A stretch of DNA of 64,000 nt from Chloroflexota bacterium (GTDB lineage Bacteria; Chloroflexota; Anaerolineae; 4572-78; J111), in assembly GCA_016860845.1 (NCBI GenBank), contig BOKF01000010.1, positions 189,430-253,429 on the forward strand. The letters are read 5' to 3'. A program made the translations under genes and the position numbers. This document shows, piece by piece, positions 1 to 8,770 of the stretch. The notes beneath the pieces were generated by a model. The model had not been told where the DNA came from. It did no database searches and worked only from the letters and a program-made list of their open reading frames with translations. How positions within the stretch are numbered: the stretch's first letter is position 1; every line of letters begins with the position of its first letter.

Positions 1-2895
1 CGCGCCACACCGGCTTTACCTTGTCTAACCCGCTTACGGGCTAGTGGTGATGTTTTGGAAATTAGGGAGAGAGATTTCAAATTTACGCCAGCCGAAATCT
101 CAACCCTTTTGCGGCAGAATTTTAACCTGGAGTTGTCGGCCGGCGTTATCGCTCCGTTGACCAAAAAGATGGAGGGCTGGGCGCTGGGGTTGCTGCTGAT
201 TGGGCAGGCCCTCAAGGGACAAAGGTCGGACGCCGCAAGCCTGATCGCAGCAGGTCTGGAGCGTTTGGATTCAGCCTTGGGGCGGAGCCAGCCCTTGTTG
301 AAAAACCGCACCGGAGATGGCGAGATAGCCGCTCACTACCAGGTGTTGTTTGAATATCTTACCGAGGAGATTCTGCGCCATGAGCCGGAGCCGATTGCTG
401 AGTTTCTGACCAGTTCGGCGATTCTCTCCTGGCTGGAGTCTGCCCTGTGCGATGCGACCCTGGGCCGCTCTGATTCCGATACGATTCTCCGCTATCTGGA
501 ACGGCATAATCTTTTTGTGGTGCGCACCGAAGATGGCTGGCTGCGCTACCATCGCCTCTTTCGTGATTTTTTGTATCATCACCTGGCTCAAGATCGTGAG
601 CGCTGCCAGGCTTTACACCGCCGCGCCGCCCTCTATTTTGAAGAGCGAGCCGACACAGAAAATACCATTCACCATCGCCTGGCCGCCGGTGACTACGACC
701 GCGCTGCTGAATTGATCGAGCTAACATCGAAAGCGTTGCTGCAAGCTGAGCGTTTTGATACCCTATCCTTTTGGCTCGCCCAACTCCCCCCCGAACTGAT
801 TAAGAAATCGCCCAAATTGCTAATCTGCCGCGGACAGAATTTTGAGCGACAAGGTCGCTGGGCGCAAGCCTTAGAACAGTATGAAGCGGCAGCCCAAATC
901 TATCTGGCTCGGGACGACCTGGTGGGTTTGAGTGATACCCTGGGGCACAAAGGGCAAATTCTGGATTGGTGGCGGGGCGAGCACACCGAGGCGGAACGTC
1001 TCCACCAGGAAGCCTTAAGCTATCTGGGTGAGGCGCATACTCGTCAACGAGCAGCCTTGCTCCGCAATCTCAGCCGTAATCATCTCTCGGCCGGGAATCC
1101 CGCTGCAGCCCAAATTCTTTATCAGGAAGCGCTGCAAATCTACGAGGCCGAAGGAGATCAGGCGGGGGAAGTAGCTGCCCTGATCAACCCTGGTTCCTGG
1201 CTCTATCACAGCAAAGGTGACTTTTCGCGGGCGTTAATGACGCTGCGCCGGGCCGAACATCTGGCCCGTGAGTTGGGCAATCAACGCTACTTGGCCGAAA
1301 TTTACAACAATCTTTCAGTCAACCTATACTTTTTGTGGCGCTGCCGAGAGGCGCAGGAGTATGCGGAAAAAGCGCTGGCGCTGAGCCGGGAAATTGGCGA
1401 TGAGCATAACGAGTCATATGCCTTGATGAACTTGGCTAACGTAAAAGAGGCTACATGTCAGGCGCCGACCCAGGAGTTGTACGAGCTGTATCGAGACGTT
1501 TTGCGCCGCGAACAGGCCGAAGGCGATCAGCGTTATGTCATCGCCACGCTGGTCTTTATGAGCATCATGTTGCGACGCAGTGGCAACCTTGATGAGGCCG
1601 TGCGCCGGAGTAAACAAGCTCTGCCCCTCACTACCGAGCAAGATTTGCGTTGGTTAACCGGATTTGTTCTGGTCAACCTGGGTGCAGCCCAGATTGAAAT
1701 TACCCCGGACGAGGCCCAAGTCACGCTGACAGAAGCTCTAAAAATTCTGACCGAGTGCCAGGATATTTATTACTTGACCGCCGCTCATTTCTGGTTGGCT
1801 TCGCTGTATCATCACGAACACAACCCCCTTTACCTGGAGCATCTGCGCGAGTGCTTGCACTTAGCAGTAGGGCATAACCTGGATTACTTTTTTCAAAGTG
1901 AGGGGCGCGCCGCCATCACCCTGCTGACCATAGCCCTGGAGCATAACTTGTGGCCTTCTTATGTACAACTGATGTTAGCTAGATTTGGCGTTCGCGCTGT
2001 CGGAATGTTAAAGTCGCTCCTGGCCCATTCGGATCATGAGGTCCGCCGCCGGGCGCAGGAGGTCTTACGCCGGTGCAAGGACGATTCCGGGGGTGCACTA
2101 CAAGGGATTAAGGTGGTTATTCCCTCGCTGACCATCTACTGTTTTGGTCATTTCCGGGTAAAGCAGGGCGAAACCTGGCTGCCGGAGAAGGTGTGGCAGC
2201 GGCGAAAATCCAAGCGGTTGTTAAAATATATTGCGCTTAGCCCCCATTATACCCTTTCCAAAGACCAGTTAGTTGACCGGCTGTGGGGGGACCTTGATCC
2301 AGAGGCAGCCAACAGCAATTTTTATCGGACGCTCTACAATATTCGGCGGGTGCTGGAACCCCAAGCGCCTCGCTCCTACTCCAACTATCTGGTGTTGGAG
2401 GGGGGCTTGCTGCGCCTGGCCGAAGGTGTGGTGGAGCAGGTAGATGTAACCGATTTTTTGGAGTATCTCGAAGCCGCCCGGCTGGCCTGGAGAAGGGGAG
2501 ACCTGGCTGGAGCGCACCATCATTTTGAATTGGCTGTTAACTTATACACCGACGATTTGCTGACCGATGATCTGTATGACGACTGGGTGCAGCCGCAGCG
2601 CGAGCATCTACAGCATCAGTATCTTTACATCCTGACCAGCCTTGCCGATCTATCCGCTCAGGCCGCTCATTACGATCAGGCGGCTCAATATTTACAAAAA
2701 ATTCTCGAAGTAGATCCTACCCGCGAAGAAAGTTGTATCAGGCTGATCGATTGTTTGGCTCATACCGGTCAGCCCAGCGCCGCCCTGCCCTATATTGTCG
2801 CTTGTGAAAAGGCGTTGGCCGAATTGGGCCTGCCGTCTTCGACGCAATTATCTACTTCAAAAGAAAAACTTCTGGCTTATAGAGGCCAGCAGTAA
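1..2895 (+). CDS. MalT-like ATPase/TPR transcriptional regulator with C-terminal BTAD domain (5' end outside window)
   Basis: The reading frame is open from base 1 (visible 964 residues), and the residues before the first possible start (TTG at 55) match the usual STAND-ATPase context (LTRLRASGDVLEIRERDF), so the gene starts upstream of the window. Visible order: tail of a MalT-type STAND ATPase with its winged-helix segment (about residues 1-210), a long TPR superhelix (about 220-690), then from about residue 708 an OmpR-like DNA-binding domain followed by a BTAD helical domain (key stretch CFGHFRVKQGETWLPEKVWQ, then RRKSKRLLKY). Such proteins sense a ligand or partner through the ATPase/TPR part and activate transcription. 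Having the DNA-binding module at the C-terminus as BTAD rather than LuxR HTH is a known Chloroflexota-style arrangement (family knowledge). Its target is not visible; the adjacent aromatic genes are candidates. Confidence 0.85.
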   Translation, partial: RATPALPCLTRLRASGDVLEIRERDFKFTPAEISTLLRQNFNLELSAGVIAPLTKKMEGWALGLLLIGQALKGQRSDAASLIAAGLERLDSALGRSQPLLKNRTGDGEIAAHYQVLFEYLTEEILRHEPEPIAEFLTSSAILSWLESALCDATLGRSDSDTILRYLERHNLFVVRTEDGWLRYHRLFRDFLYHHLAQDRERCQALHRRAALYFEERADTENTIHHRLAAGDYDRAAELIELTSKALLQAERFDTLSFWLAQLPPELIKKSPKLLICRGQNFERQGRWAQALEQYEAAAQIYLARDDLVGLSDTLGHKGQILDWWRGEHTEAERLHQEALSYLGEAHTRQRAALLRNLSRNHLSAGNPAAAQILYQEALQIYEAEGDQAGEVAALINPGSWLYHSKGDFSRALMTLRRAEHLARELGNQRYLAEIYNNLSVNLYFLWRCREAQEYAEKALALSREIGDEHNESYALMNLANVKEATCQAPTQELYELYRDVLRREQAEGDQRYVIATLVFMSIMLRRSGNLDEAVRRSKQALPLTTEQDLRWLTGFVLVNLGAAQIEITPDEAQVTLTEALKILTECQDIYYLTAAHFWLASLYHHEHNPLYLEHLRECLHLAVGHNLDYFFQSEGRAAITLLTIALEHNLWPSYVQLMLARFGVRAVGMLKSLLAHSDHEVRRRAQEVLRRCKDDSGGALQGIKVVIPSLTIYCFGHFRVKQGETWLPEKVWQRRKSKRLLKYIALSPHYTLSKDQLVDRLWGDLDPEAANSNFYRTLYNIRRVLEPQAPRSYSNYLVLEGGLLRLAEGVVEQVDVTDFLEYLEAARLAWRRGDLAGAHHHFELAVNLYTDDLLTDDLYDDWVQPQREHLQHQYLYILTSLADLSAQAAHYDQAAQYLQKILEVDPTREESCIRLIDCLAHTGQPSAALPYIVACEKALAELGLPSSTQLSTSKEKLLAYRGQQ

Positions 2896-2923
2896 GGTAA
2901 TACTCAATGTTCAGTAACAATTT

Positions 2924-3754
2924 ATGAGTTTACGCACTCAAGATTTAATTTTTACCTTATACGGCGACTATATTGCGCCGCGAGGAGGCGAAGCCTGGAT
3001 AGGTCATATTATCGAATTGATGGCCGGGCTGAATACCAGCGCCCAGGCAGTCCGCTCTACCCTGTCGCGGATGACCCGCAAGGGCTGGCTGCGCAGCCGG
3101 CGAGAAGGCCGCCACAGCTTCTACGCCATGACTCCTAGAGCGGAGGCGCTTTTAAGCGAAGGGGCTAGGCGGATTTATTACCCTCGCCATGATCCCTGGG
3201 ACCACTGTTGGTACGTCTTAACCTACTCGCTGCCCGAAAAACGACGCCACCTGCGGGACCGCTTGAGGCAACGCCTGCTTTGGCTTGGCTTCGGCCGGCT
3301 GAGTTCGGCCACCTGGATTTCCCCCCGCGATCTGCGCCAGGAAGTGACCCAGGTAGCCGAGATGCTGGGCATCGCACAGCAGGTTGACCTCTTCAAGAGC
3401 GAATATCTCGGCCTTTCCCAGGATCGAGAGCTGGTAGATCGCTGCTGGGATTTGCCCCGTTTGAATCGGGCCTATCGGGATTTTATCAAACGCCACCAAC
3501 CGGAGTGGGAACGATATCGAGATTACTTTACCCACAACTCGTTGAATCCCTATGATGCCTTTAACCGCCGCTTTCTACTGGTGCATGAATACCGCTCTTT
3601 CCCCTACGTTGACCCCAACCTGCCCCCCGAACTCTTGCCCGCCGATTGGCCGGGCGATGAAGCCGTTCGCCTCTTTCAGACCTACGCCGCAATGCTGGCT
3701 CCGGCAGCCAACCAATACGTTGACCAGGTCATGATGGTCGAACCGAACGGCTGA
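2924..3754 (+). CDS. PaaX family transcriptional regulator
   Basis: 276 aa, the normal PaaX length. The N-terminal winged helix (about 1-75) has the family's recognition segment (SAQAVRSTLSRMTRKGWLRS), followed by the PaaX middle domain (PWDHCWYVLTYSLPEKRRHL) and the C-terminal domain ending near the stop. PaaX proteins repress phenylacetate and related catabolic genes and are released by an aryl-CoA thioester. It lies 28 bp after the BTAD regulator on the same strand and converges on the phenylphosphate-synthase-like genes, so a role in sensing an aromatic CoA ester is likely but inferred. No clear Shine-Dalgarno precedes the ATG; translation may be coupled to the upstream gene. Confidence 0.88.
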   Translation: MSLRTQDLIFTLYGDYIAPRGGEAWIGHIIELMAGLNTSAQAVRSTLSRMTRKGWLRSRREGRHSFYAMTPRAEALLSEGARRIYYPRHDPWDHCWYVLTYSLPEKRRHLRDRLRQRLLWLGFGRLSSATWISPRDLRQEVTQVAEMLGIAQQVDLFKSEYLGLSQDRELVDRCWDLPRLNRAYRDFIKRHQPEWERYRDYFTHNSLNPYDAFNRRFLLVHEYRSFPYVDPNLPPELLPADWPGDEAVRLFQTYAAMLAPAANQYVDQVMMVEPNG

Positions 3755-3761
3755 ACCGGTT

Positions 3762-3804
3762 GAACCCTCTCGTTCCCAAACTGAGTTTGGGAACGAGAGG
3801 GTTC
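3762..3804. terminator. 21-bp perfect palindrome between convergent genes
   Basis: Arms of 21 nt (3762-3782 and 3784-3804) pair perfectly around a single central G. The element fills the gap between the PaaX stop and the stop of the converging PpsA-like gene. Position and symmetry suit a bidirectional terminator; there is no long T-run, so it could equally be a dispersed palindromic repeat. Confidence 0.6.
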
Positions 3805-3808
3805 CTAT

Positions 3809-5629
3809 CTAGTTCAAAAATGTCACCGTTCCGGCAGCGCCGTCTATCCGCAACCGCTGACCGGTTTTCACTTTCTTGGTCCCAAAGCCCGTGCCGACAA
3901 CCGCCGGCACGCCGTACTCGCGGCAAACAATAGCCGCGTGCGACATCATCCCGCCGATGTCGGTGACGGCCGCGCCGATTTTGGAGAAAACCGGCCCCCA
4001 ACTGGGGTTGGTGATGGGGCAAACCAGGATTTCGCCCTCCTGCACCTGACCCAACTGGTCGGCGCTGACGATGACACGAGCCGGTCCTTCGACCACCCCC
4101 GGCGACCCGGCAAAGCCCTTCAAATCAGCGCCGCCGCTGTCTTCGCCGCCGAGACCCAGCCAATTTTGGATGCTGTCGGTGGTGATGCCCCACAGCATGA
4201 TCGTGAAAGGTTCGGTCACAACATCCGGCGGCTCGCCCAGGGCCGGCACCGGCGACCACTCGGCCAGTCTGGCGAAAAGTTCTTTGCGCCGGGCCACTTC
4301 TCTAGGCCAATACTTGGGGCCGCGAGCGGGTGTACCTACCCCCCAGGAAGCAATCAAATCATAAAGGGCTTGCTGCACCTCGTTGCGGTGCAGGTAGAAC
4401 ATGTCGTCCACTTCCTCAAAAAAGCCGTTGTCCACAAAAATCCGGCCGAACTCGCGCATCTTGTTCCAGAAAACGGCGTGATGCCAGTGTTCCACGTAAA
4501 AGTTGTGGTCTTCAATGTAGGGGAACACGGTGCGAGCCAGGTTAAGATGGTCTTGAAACGCCTTCAAATCATCCCCGTCCAGCAGGGCCATATACTCGCT
4601 GGCCAGGCGGTCACGCTCTGCCTGCACTTCGGCAAAGGGACGATCTACGACATCCCCAGCCTCGATACGTTTCACATAATCGCCAATGGACATGAAGGGA
4701 TAGGCCATGTCGTTGATCCAGGTTTTGTGGTGGTGGTAAAAACCGGAACCGGTGGAGAAGTAAAACCAGGGGTCTTTGGCCTTCTCTAATTCGGCCAGCC
4801 AGCGTTTACCGCTGTCCGTGCCTTCCAGAGCGCTGAGAATCTCGCTTGGACTTTTGCCGTTCTTAAACATACTGCCCACGCCCAGCTCAATCGCCTTTTT
4901 GGCCAGTTTCTTCAGTTCCTCGTCGGGTTGGTAGAGCAATACATTGATGCCGGAAACCATTTGCGCAACGGTTTGGTCGGCAATATCGGGGAAGAGATTT
5001 TTGCACAGGCCAAAGTAGGTCAGATAGGCAGCGTAGCCCAGGTTGAGGAATTCAAAATGGAGGTGCCAGATTTTGTGCATATTTTCGATGACCCGGTTGT
5101 AGGCGGTCAGCAGGTCGTAGGCGGTGGTGATGCCGCGTCCCCCCTGCACGCTGGCCAGGTCCTCCATTTCCGGCAGGGGCTTCACCTCGATGGCTTTTAG
5201 CTCCTCGACCGTCTGCGAGGCTTTCTCTTTCCATTTGGCGTACAGCTCATCCCAGTGCTGGTAGTAATAGCCGGCCCGCTCCATAAAATGGGCCACCCGT
5301 GCCCCCACCACCTCGCCATCGGTGATGGCGTTAGCGCTGATGTAGAGCCGCCCGTTGAGCACCCGCTGGTCAATGCCCAGGGCCGGCGGCACAATATAAA
5401 CCCGCGAATTCATCTCGCCCAAGGCGACCCACCAGCTTTCCGAGGTGATAGTATCAAAGGGGTAGAGCACCTCCGGGTGGTGCATGCTGTCAAAAAACCA
5501 GAATTTCGACTCCTCAAACTCGCGCCGGTCTTCGCTGAAGAGATAATAATACGGATAGAGTTTTTCCCAGCCCTCGCACCCCTCCGGCGTCGGCACTTCA
5601 AAGGGGCTGGGGAAGCGTTGTTGACTCAT
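3809..5629 (-). CDS. PEP-utilizing enzyme, phenylphosphate synthase PpsA-like (copy 1)
   Basis: 606 aa from the ATG at 5629, chosen because AAGGAGAG precedes it at good spacing; longer upstream starts lack a ribosome site and homology. The C-terminal PEP-utilizing mobile domain holds the phosphohistidine signature GGMMSHAAIVCREYGVPAVV with His564, the residue that carries the phosphoryl group in PEP synthase and in phenylphosphate synthase PpsA (His569 in Thauera, from memory). The N-terminal 450 residues are the PpsA-type substrate region, unlike full PEP synthase. It should transfer phosphate from the ATP-grasp partner (7574-8662) to phenol or a related phenolic. It is 106 bp downstream of a close paralogue (5735-7570) in the same orientation. 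Family confident; the phenolic substrate is inferred from context. Confidence 0.8.
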   Translation of the reverse strand: MSQQRFPSPFEVPTPEGCEGWEKLYPYYYLFSEDRREFEESKFWFFDSMHHPEVLYPFDTITSESWWVALGEMNSRVYIVPPALGIDQRVLNGRLYISANAITDGEVVGARVAHFMERAGYYYQHWDELYAKWKEKASQTVEELKAIEVKPLPEMEDLASVQGGRGITTAYDLLTAYNRVIENMHKIWHLHFEFLNLGYAAYLTYFGLCKNLFPDIADQTVAQMVSGINVLLYQPDEELKKLAKKAIELGVGSMFKNGKSPSEILSALEGTDSGKRWLAELEKAKDPWFYFSTGSGFYHHHKTWINDMAYPFMSIGDYVKRIEAGDVVDRPFAEVQAERDRLASEYMALLDGDDLKAFQDHLNLARTVFPYIEDHNFYVEHWHHAVFWNKMREFGRIFVDNGFFEEVDDMFYLHRNEVQQALYDLIASWGVGTPARGPKYWPREVARRKELFARLAEWSPVPALGEPPDVVTEPFTIMLWGITTDSIQNWLGLGGEDSGGADLKGFAGSPGVVEGPARVIVSADQLGQVQEGEILVCPITNPSWGPVFSKIGAAVTDIGGMMSHAAIVCREYGVPAVVGTGFGTKKVKTGQRLRIDGAAGTVTFLN

Positions 5630-5675
5630 GTTGGCTCTCCTTATAGTTATTAACACCCCACACAATATAGTAATC

Positions 5676-5743
5676 TGAGGCGTGATGCGTGAGAAAATAT
5701 TACGCACCACGCCTCACGTTTCACGCACCACGCCTCACGTTTC
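5676..5743. repeat. Tandem and inverted GTGRTGCGT-word repeat
   Basis: A 21-bp unit is present twice in tandem (5702-5722, 5723-5743), and its core occurs inverted at 5676-5690, giving a hairpin with 15-nt arms and one G/A change. The last unit runs into the 3' end of the upstream PpsA-like gene and supplies its stop codon (5735-5737). The same word family recurs at 11034-11080 and 16191-16244. Confidence 0.75.
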
Positions 5744-7570
5744 ACCTCCTTCCACAAGTTCCACCGTCCCGGCATGGCCGTTGACCCGGATGCGCTGCCC
5801 CGTTTTGATCCGCCAGGTGGCTTCAGCCGTACCGATAACGGCGGGCAGGTTGTACTCGCGGCAAACAATGGCCGCGTGGGACATCATGCCGCCCACATCG
5901 GTGACAACCGCCTTGATTTTGTTGAAAACCGGCACCCAACTGGGCGCGGTAATCGGGCAGACCAAAATTTCGCCGGGCTGAACTACCGCCAGCTCCGCCG
6001 CGCTCAACACCACCCTGGCCTGGCCCTCGGCGATGCCCGGCGAACCGGCAAAGCCGTGTAAGACGTTCCGCTGCTCCTCCCAGGGAACCAGCAACTTTTG
6101 CAACTGCTCGGTGGTGATGCCCCAGAGCATGATCGAGAAGGGGTCGGTAATCATCTCCGGCGGCCGGCCCAGCAGACGTGGCGGCGGCCAGGCTTTAAGG
6201 GCAGCCATGATCTTCTTGCGCTGGGCTATCTTTTGCGGCCAGTACGTCACCCCGCGCCCCTCATGCCCAATGGCCCAGGCCGACATCAAGTCAAACAGGG
6301 CCGTGGGAATCTCGTCGCGGCGCAGGTAAAAAATATCACTTGCTTCGGAAAAAAACCGGGCATTGGCCATCAACCGGCCCAACTCACGCATTTTGCGCCA
6401 AAAAACGGAGTGGTGCCAGTGTTCGATAAAAAAGTTGTGATTTTCCACGTAGGGGAAAACCCGGCGGGCCAGCTCCAACTGCTGCTGAAACGCCTGCCGG
6501 TCCTCATCACCGGGCAGCAGGGACATATACTCGGCCACCAGCCGTTCGCGTTCAGCCTGAAGCTCGGCCAGGGGGCGGTCAATGATTTCACCCGCCTGCA
6601 ACTTAGCCACATAATCGCAAATAAAAGCCATGGGTACCGACAGGTCTTCGATCCAGACGGCGTCGTGGTGGGACAGGCCGCTGCCGGTCGAGAAATGAAA
6701 CCAGGGTTCTTTGGCCCGCTCCAGCGCTGCCAGCCAGAGCCGTCCATGCTTGTGTTGGGCCATGGCCTGCAAAATCTTTTCAGCTCCAGCGCCGGATTGG
6801 CACAGATCGCCCAATCCCAGGGCCACGGCCAGGTGAGCCAACTGTTTGACCTCCTGATCGGGCTGAAACAGCGACACCTCCACCCCTGTCAGCATGCGAG
6901 CGATGGTTTGATCGGCTATATCGGGGAAAGCGGTTTTGCAAAACTGGAAAAAGGTGTAGTAAGCGGCATAACCCAGGTTGAGCATCTCAAAGTGGAGCTG
7001 CCAGGCCCGTAGGCCCAATTGCAGCAGGCGGTGGTAGCGTTTGACAATCTCGTAGGCAATGGTTTGATCTTTGCCGGCGATCACATCGGCCAGGTCGGCC
7101 ATCTCCGGCAGGGCGTCAGGAAAGGTCAAACCCTCCATCTCGGCAATGACCGCTTCGATTTTCTTCTGCCAGTTGGCGTAGAGCCTCTCCCAGTTATCGT
7201 AGTAGTAACCGGCCCGCTGGCGAAAGTGGACTGCCCGTGCCTCGGCCACCTGCGGGTCGGTGATGGGGTTAGAACTGACGTAGGCGTAACCGTTCAGCAC
7301 CCGGAAGTCAATACCCATCGAAAGCGGCAGCAAAAAAACGCGGCTGTTGTACTGCGAGACACAGAGCATGGCAAATTCGTAAAAAATGGTATCAAAGGGG
7401 TAAAGGGCCTCCGGCCAATGCCCGGCTTCCTGAAACCAGAGCTTATTCTCTTCCAGCTCGCGCCGGGCCTCGCTAAACAGCAAGTAATAGGGGTAAAGCT
7501 CTTGCCAGCCCTCGGCCGCTGGCGGCGTTTTAAGCTCAAACGGGCTGGCAAAAAGGTGGGTTCGCGGCAT
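5735..7570 (-). CDS. PEP-utilizing enzyme, phenylphosphate synthase PpsA-like (copy 2)
   Basis: 611 aa, colinear with the copy at 3809-5629 and with the same C-terminal phosphohistidine motif (GGMMSHAAIVCREYNLPAVI, His565). The ATG follows the stop of the PpsB-like gene by 3 nt, so the two are translationally coupled; the ribosome site lies in the end of the upstream gene. The same N-terminal motifs as copy 1 (ELYPYYLLFSEARRELEENK) show an ancient duplication rather than a recent one. Predicted role: phosphoryl transfer from the phospho-enzyme to a phenolic hydroxyl. Which of the two paralogues acts on phenol cannot be told from sequence. The stop lies in the downstream repeat. Confidence 0.8.
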   Translation of the reverse strand: MPRTHLFASPFELKTPPAAEGWQELYPYYLLFSEARRELEENKLWFQEAGHWPEALYPFDTIFYEFAMLCVSQYNSRVFLLPLSMGIDFRVLNGYAYVSSNPITDPQVAEARAVHFRQRAGYYYDNWERLYANWQKKIEAVIAEMEGLTFPDALPEMADLADVIAGKDQTIAYEIVKRYHRLLQLGLRAWQLHFEMLNLGYAAYYTFFQFCKTAFPDIADQTIARMLTGVEVSLFQPDQEVKQLAHLAVALGLGDLCQSGAGAEKILQAMAQHKHGRLWLAALERAKEPWFHFSTGSGLSHHDAVWIEDLSVPMAFICDYVAKLQAGEIIDRPLAELQAERERLVAEYMSLLPGDEDRQAFQQQLELARRVFPYVENHNFFIEHWHHSVFWRKMRELGRLMANARFFSEASDIFYLRRDEIPTALFDLMSAWAIGHEGRGVTYWPQKIAQRKKIMAALKAWPPPRLLGRPPEMITDPFSIMLWGITTEQLQKLLVPWEEQRNVLHGFAGSPGIAEGQARVVLSAAELAVVQPGEILVCPITAPSWVPVFNKIKAVVTDVGGMMSHAAIVCREYNLPAVIGTAEATWRIKTGQRIRVNGHAGTVELVEGGET

Positions 7571-7573
7571 AGC

Positions 7574-8662
7574 TCAATCCTTCTTTACTTTGACGCCGGC
7601 CATCAAGTTGGCGACGATATGATCCATAGCCGATGTTCCCCCGCTGGTAATCTTGGGGCGCTCCCGCTCGCTCCAGACTGTTTCCGGGCGGCTCTGCAAA
7701 AGGACGATATTGTGCGGCGGGGCAAGATCGGCGTCAATAGCCCACTCCAAATCCTGGGGGCGGCCATAATGCTTTTCGGCAATTTTGGCGTATTTGGTTA
7801 AAGCCAAAATTTCTTCGTCGCTCAAACATTGGATGGCCTGGCGCTCGGCGGGCACTGCCAACCGCTCGACCCGCCGGTTTTGGGGGTCGGCCCGGTACTC
7901 GATAAGCTTGGGCGAGAGGGTCCGTTTGATAATCTCCATAGCGATTTTGTCAACCAGGTAATTATCCGGGGTGACTTCCCCGCCGACGACGGCCTCACCC
8001 AGGCCCCAACTGGCATCAATGACGACTTTGGAGCGGTCGCCGTTGATGGGGTTGAGGGTAAACATGACCCCGGCCGCCCTGGCATTGACCATTTTCTGCA
8101 CGCCGACGCTCATGTAAACTTTTTCGTGGGGAAAGCCTTTTTCGATACGGTAGGAGATGGCCCGTGCCGTGTAAAGACTGGACCAGCATTTGCTAATATG
8201 GGCTATCACTGCCTCCGGGCCGACAATCCATAGAAACGTATCCTGCTGCCCGGCAAAGCTGGCCCCCGGCAAATCTTCGGCGGTGGCGCTGGAACGCACG
8301 GCGACCGGAACCTCGTCCAGGCCGCATTTCTGGCAAAGCGCGGCATAAGCCTGGCGAATCGCCTGTTCAATGGAGGGGGGCAGCGGGGTTTGTTCGATGA
8401 GGCTGCGGATGGCCTGGCTGAGGGACTCGATTCCCTCCACATCGGCGGGGCTGATTTGGGCCAGGTACTTCTGGATTTGCCGGTCAAGACCGTCAGTGGC
8501 CAGCATTTCCTGATAGGTGTCGGTCGTCACGGCAAAACCGGGCGGCACGGGCGCGCCAGCTTGAATCATACTGCCCAGGCTGGCATTTTTGCCGCCCACG
8601 CGCCGGTGAGCGCTGGCGTCACACTGTTCAAACGGAAGGATGTAGGGTGTCTCGACGGCCAT
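7574..8662 (-). CDS. PEP/pyruvate-binding ATP-grasp protein, phenylphosphate synthase PpsB-like
   Basis: 362 aa from the ATG at 8662. It is only the N-terminal pyruvate-phosphate-dikinase/PEP-synthase ATP-binding domain: GGKNASLGSMIQAG near the start, the VPVAVRSSATAEDLPGASFA segment at about 150, NPINGDRSKVVIDASWGLGE at about 230, and the terminal VLLQSRPETVW. The central and mobile domains are missing and are supplied by the two downstream PpsA-like proteins. This split is how phenylphosphate synthase of Thauera aromatica is built (PpsB about 40 kDa, PpsA about 70 kDa). Predicted reaction: ATP-driven phosphorylation of the partner histidine with release of AMP and phosphate. The small CBS-domain PpsC activator subunit known from Thauera is not in this window. 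Confidence 0.82.
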   Translation of the reverse strand: MAVETPYILPFEQCDASAHRRVGGKNASLGSMIQAGAPVPPGFAVTTDTYQEMLATDGLDRQIQKYLAQISPADVEGIESLSQAIRSLIEQTPLPPSIEQAIRQAYAALCQKCGLDEVPVAVRSSATAEDLPGASFAGQQDTFLWIVGPEAVIAHISKCWSSLYTARAISYRIEKGFPHEKVYMSVGVQKMVNARAAGVMFTLNPINGDRSKVVIDASWGLGEAVVGGEVTPDNYLVDKIAMEIIKRTLSPKLIEYRADPQNRRVERLAVPAERQAIQCLSDEEILALTKYAKIAEKHYGRPQDLEWAIDADLAPPHNIVLLQSRPETVWSERERPKITSGGTSAMDHIVANLMAGVKVKKD

Positions 8663-8674
8663 TGTCGCTCTCAA

Positions 8675-8770
8675 TTTTGGATTTTAGATTTTGGATTTTG
8701 GATTTATGACAAAATCCAAACCAAAATCCACAAACTGATAGCGCTGCGCGAAATCAGAAATCTAAAATCC
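8675..8770. repeat. GATTTTGG/GATTTTAG word repeat forming hairpins
   Basis: Four copies of GATTTT(G/A)G-type words at 8681-8704 face inverted copies (AAAATCCAAA, CCAAAATCCA, TCTAAAATCC) at 8710-8770. The right end overlaps the last codons of the HAD gene, so its C-terminal residues RILDF are encoded by the repeat word. A related pair occurs at 18677-18712. Confidence 0.7.

Noticed and set aside
55..57. TTG as the start of the first regulator
   Set aside because: The frame is open to base 1 and the residues before the TTG fit the family, so the gene begins outside the window.
5676..5743. Tandem 21-bp units as a CRISPR array
   Set aside because: Only two adjacent copies without spacers and no cas genes.
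3938..7801. Long plus-strand open frames opposite the PpsA-like genes
   Set aside because: They mirror codon bias of the minus-strand genes, have low-complexity translations and no motifs or ribosome sites.
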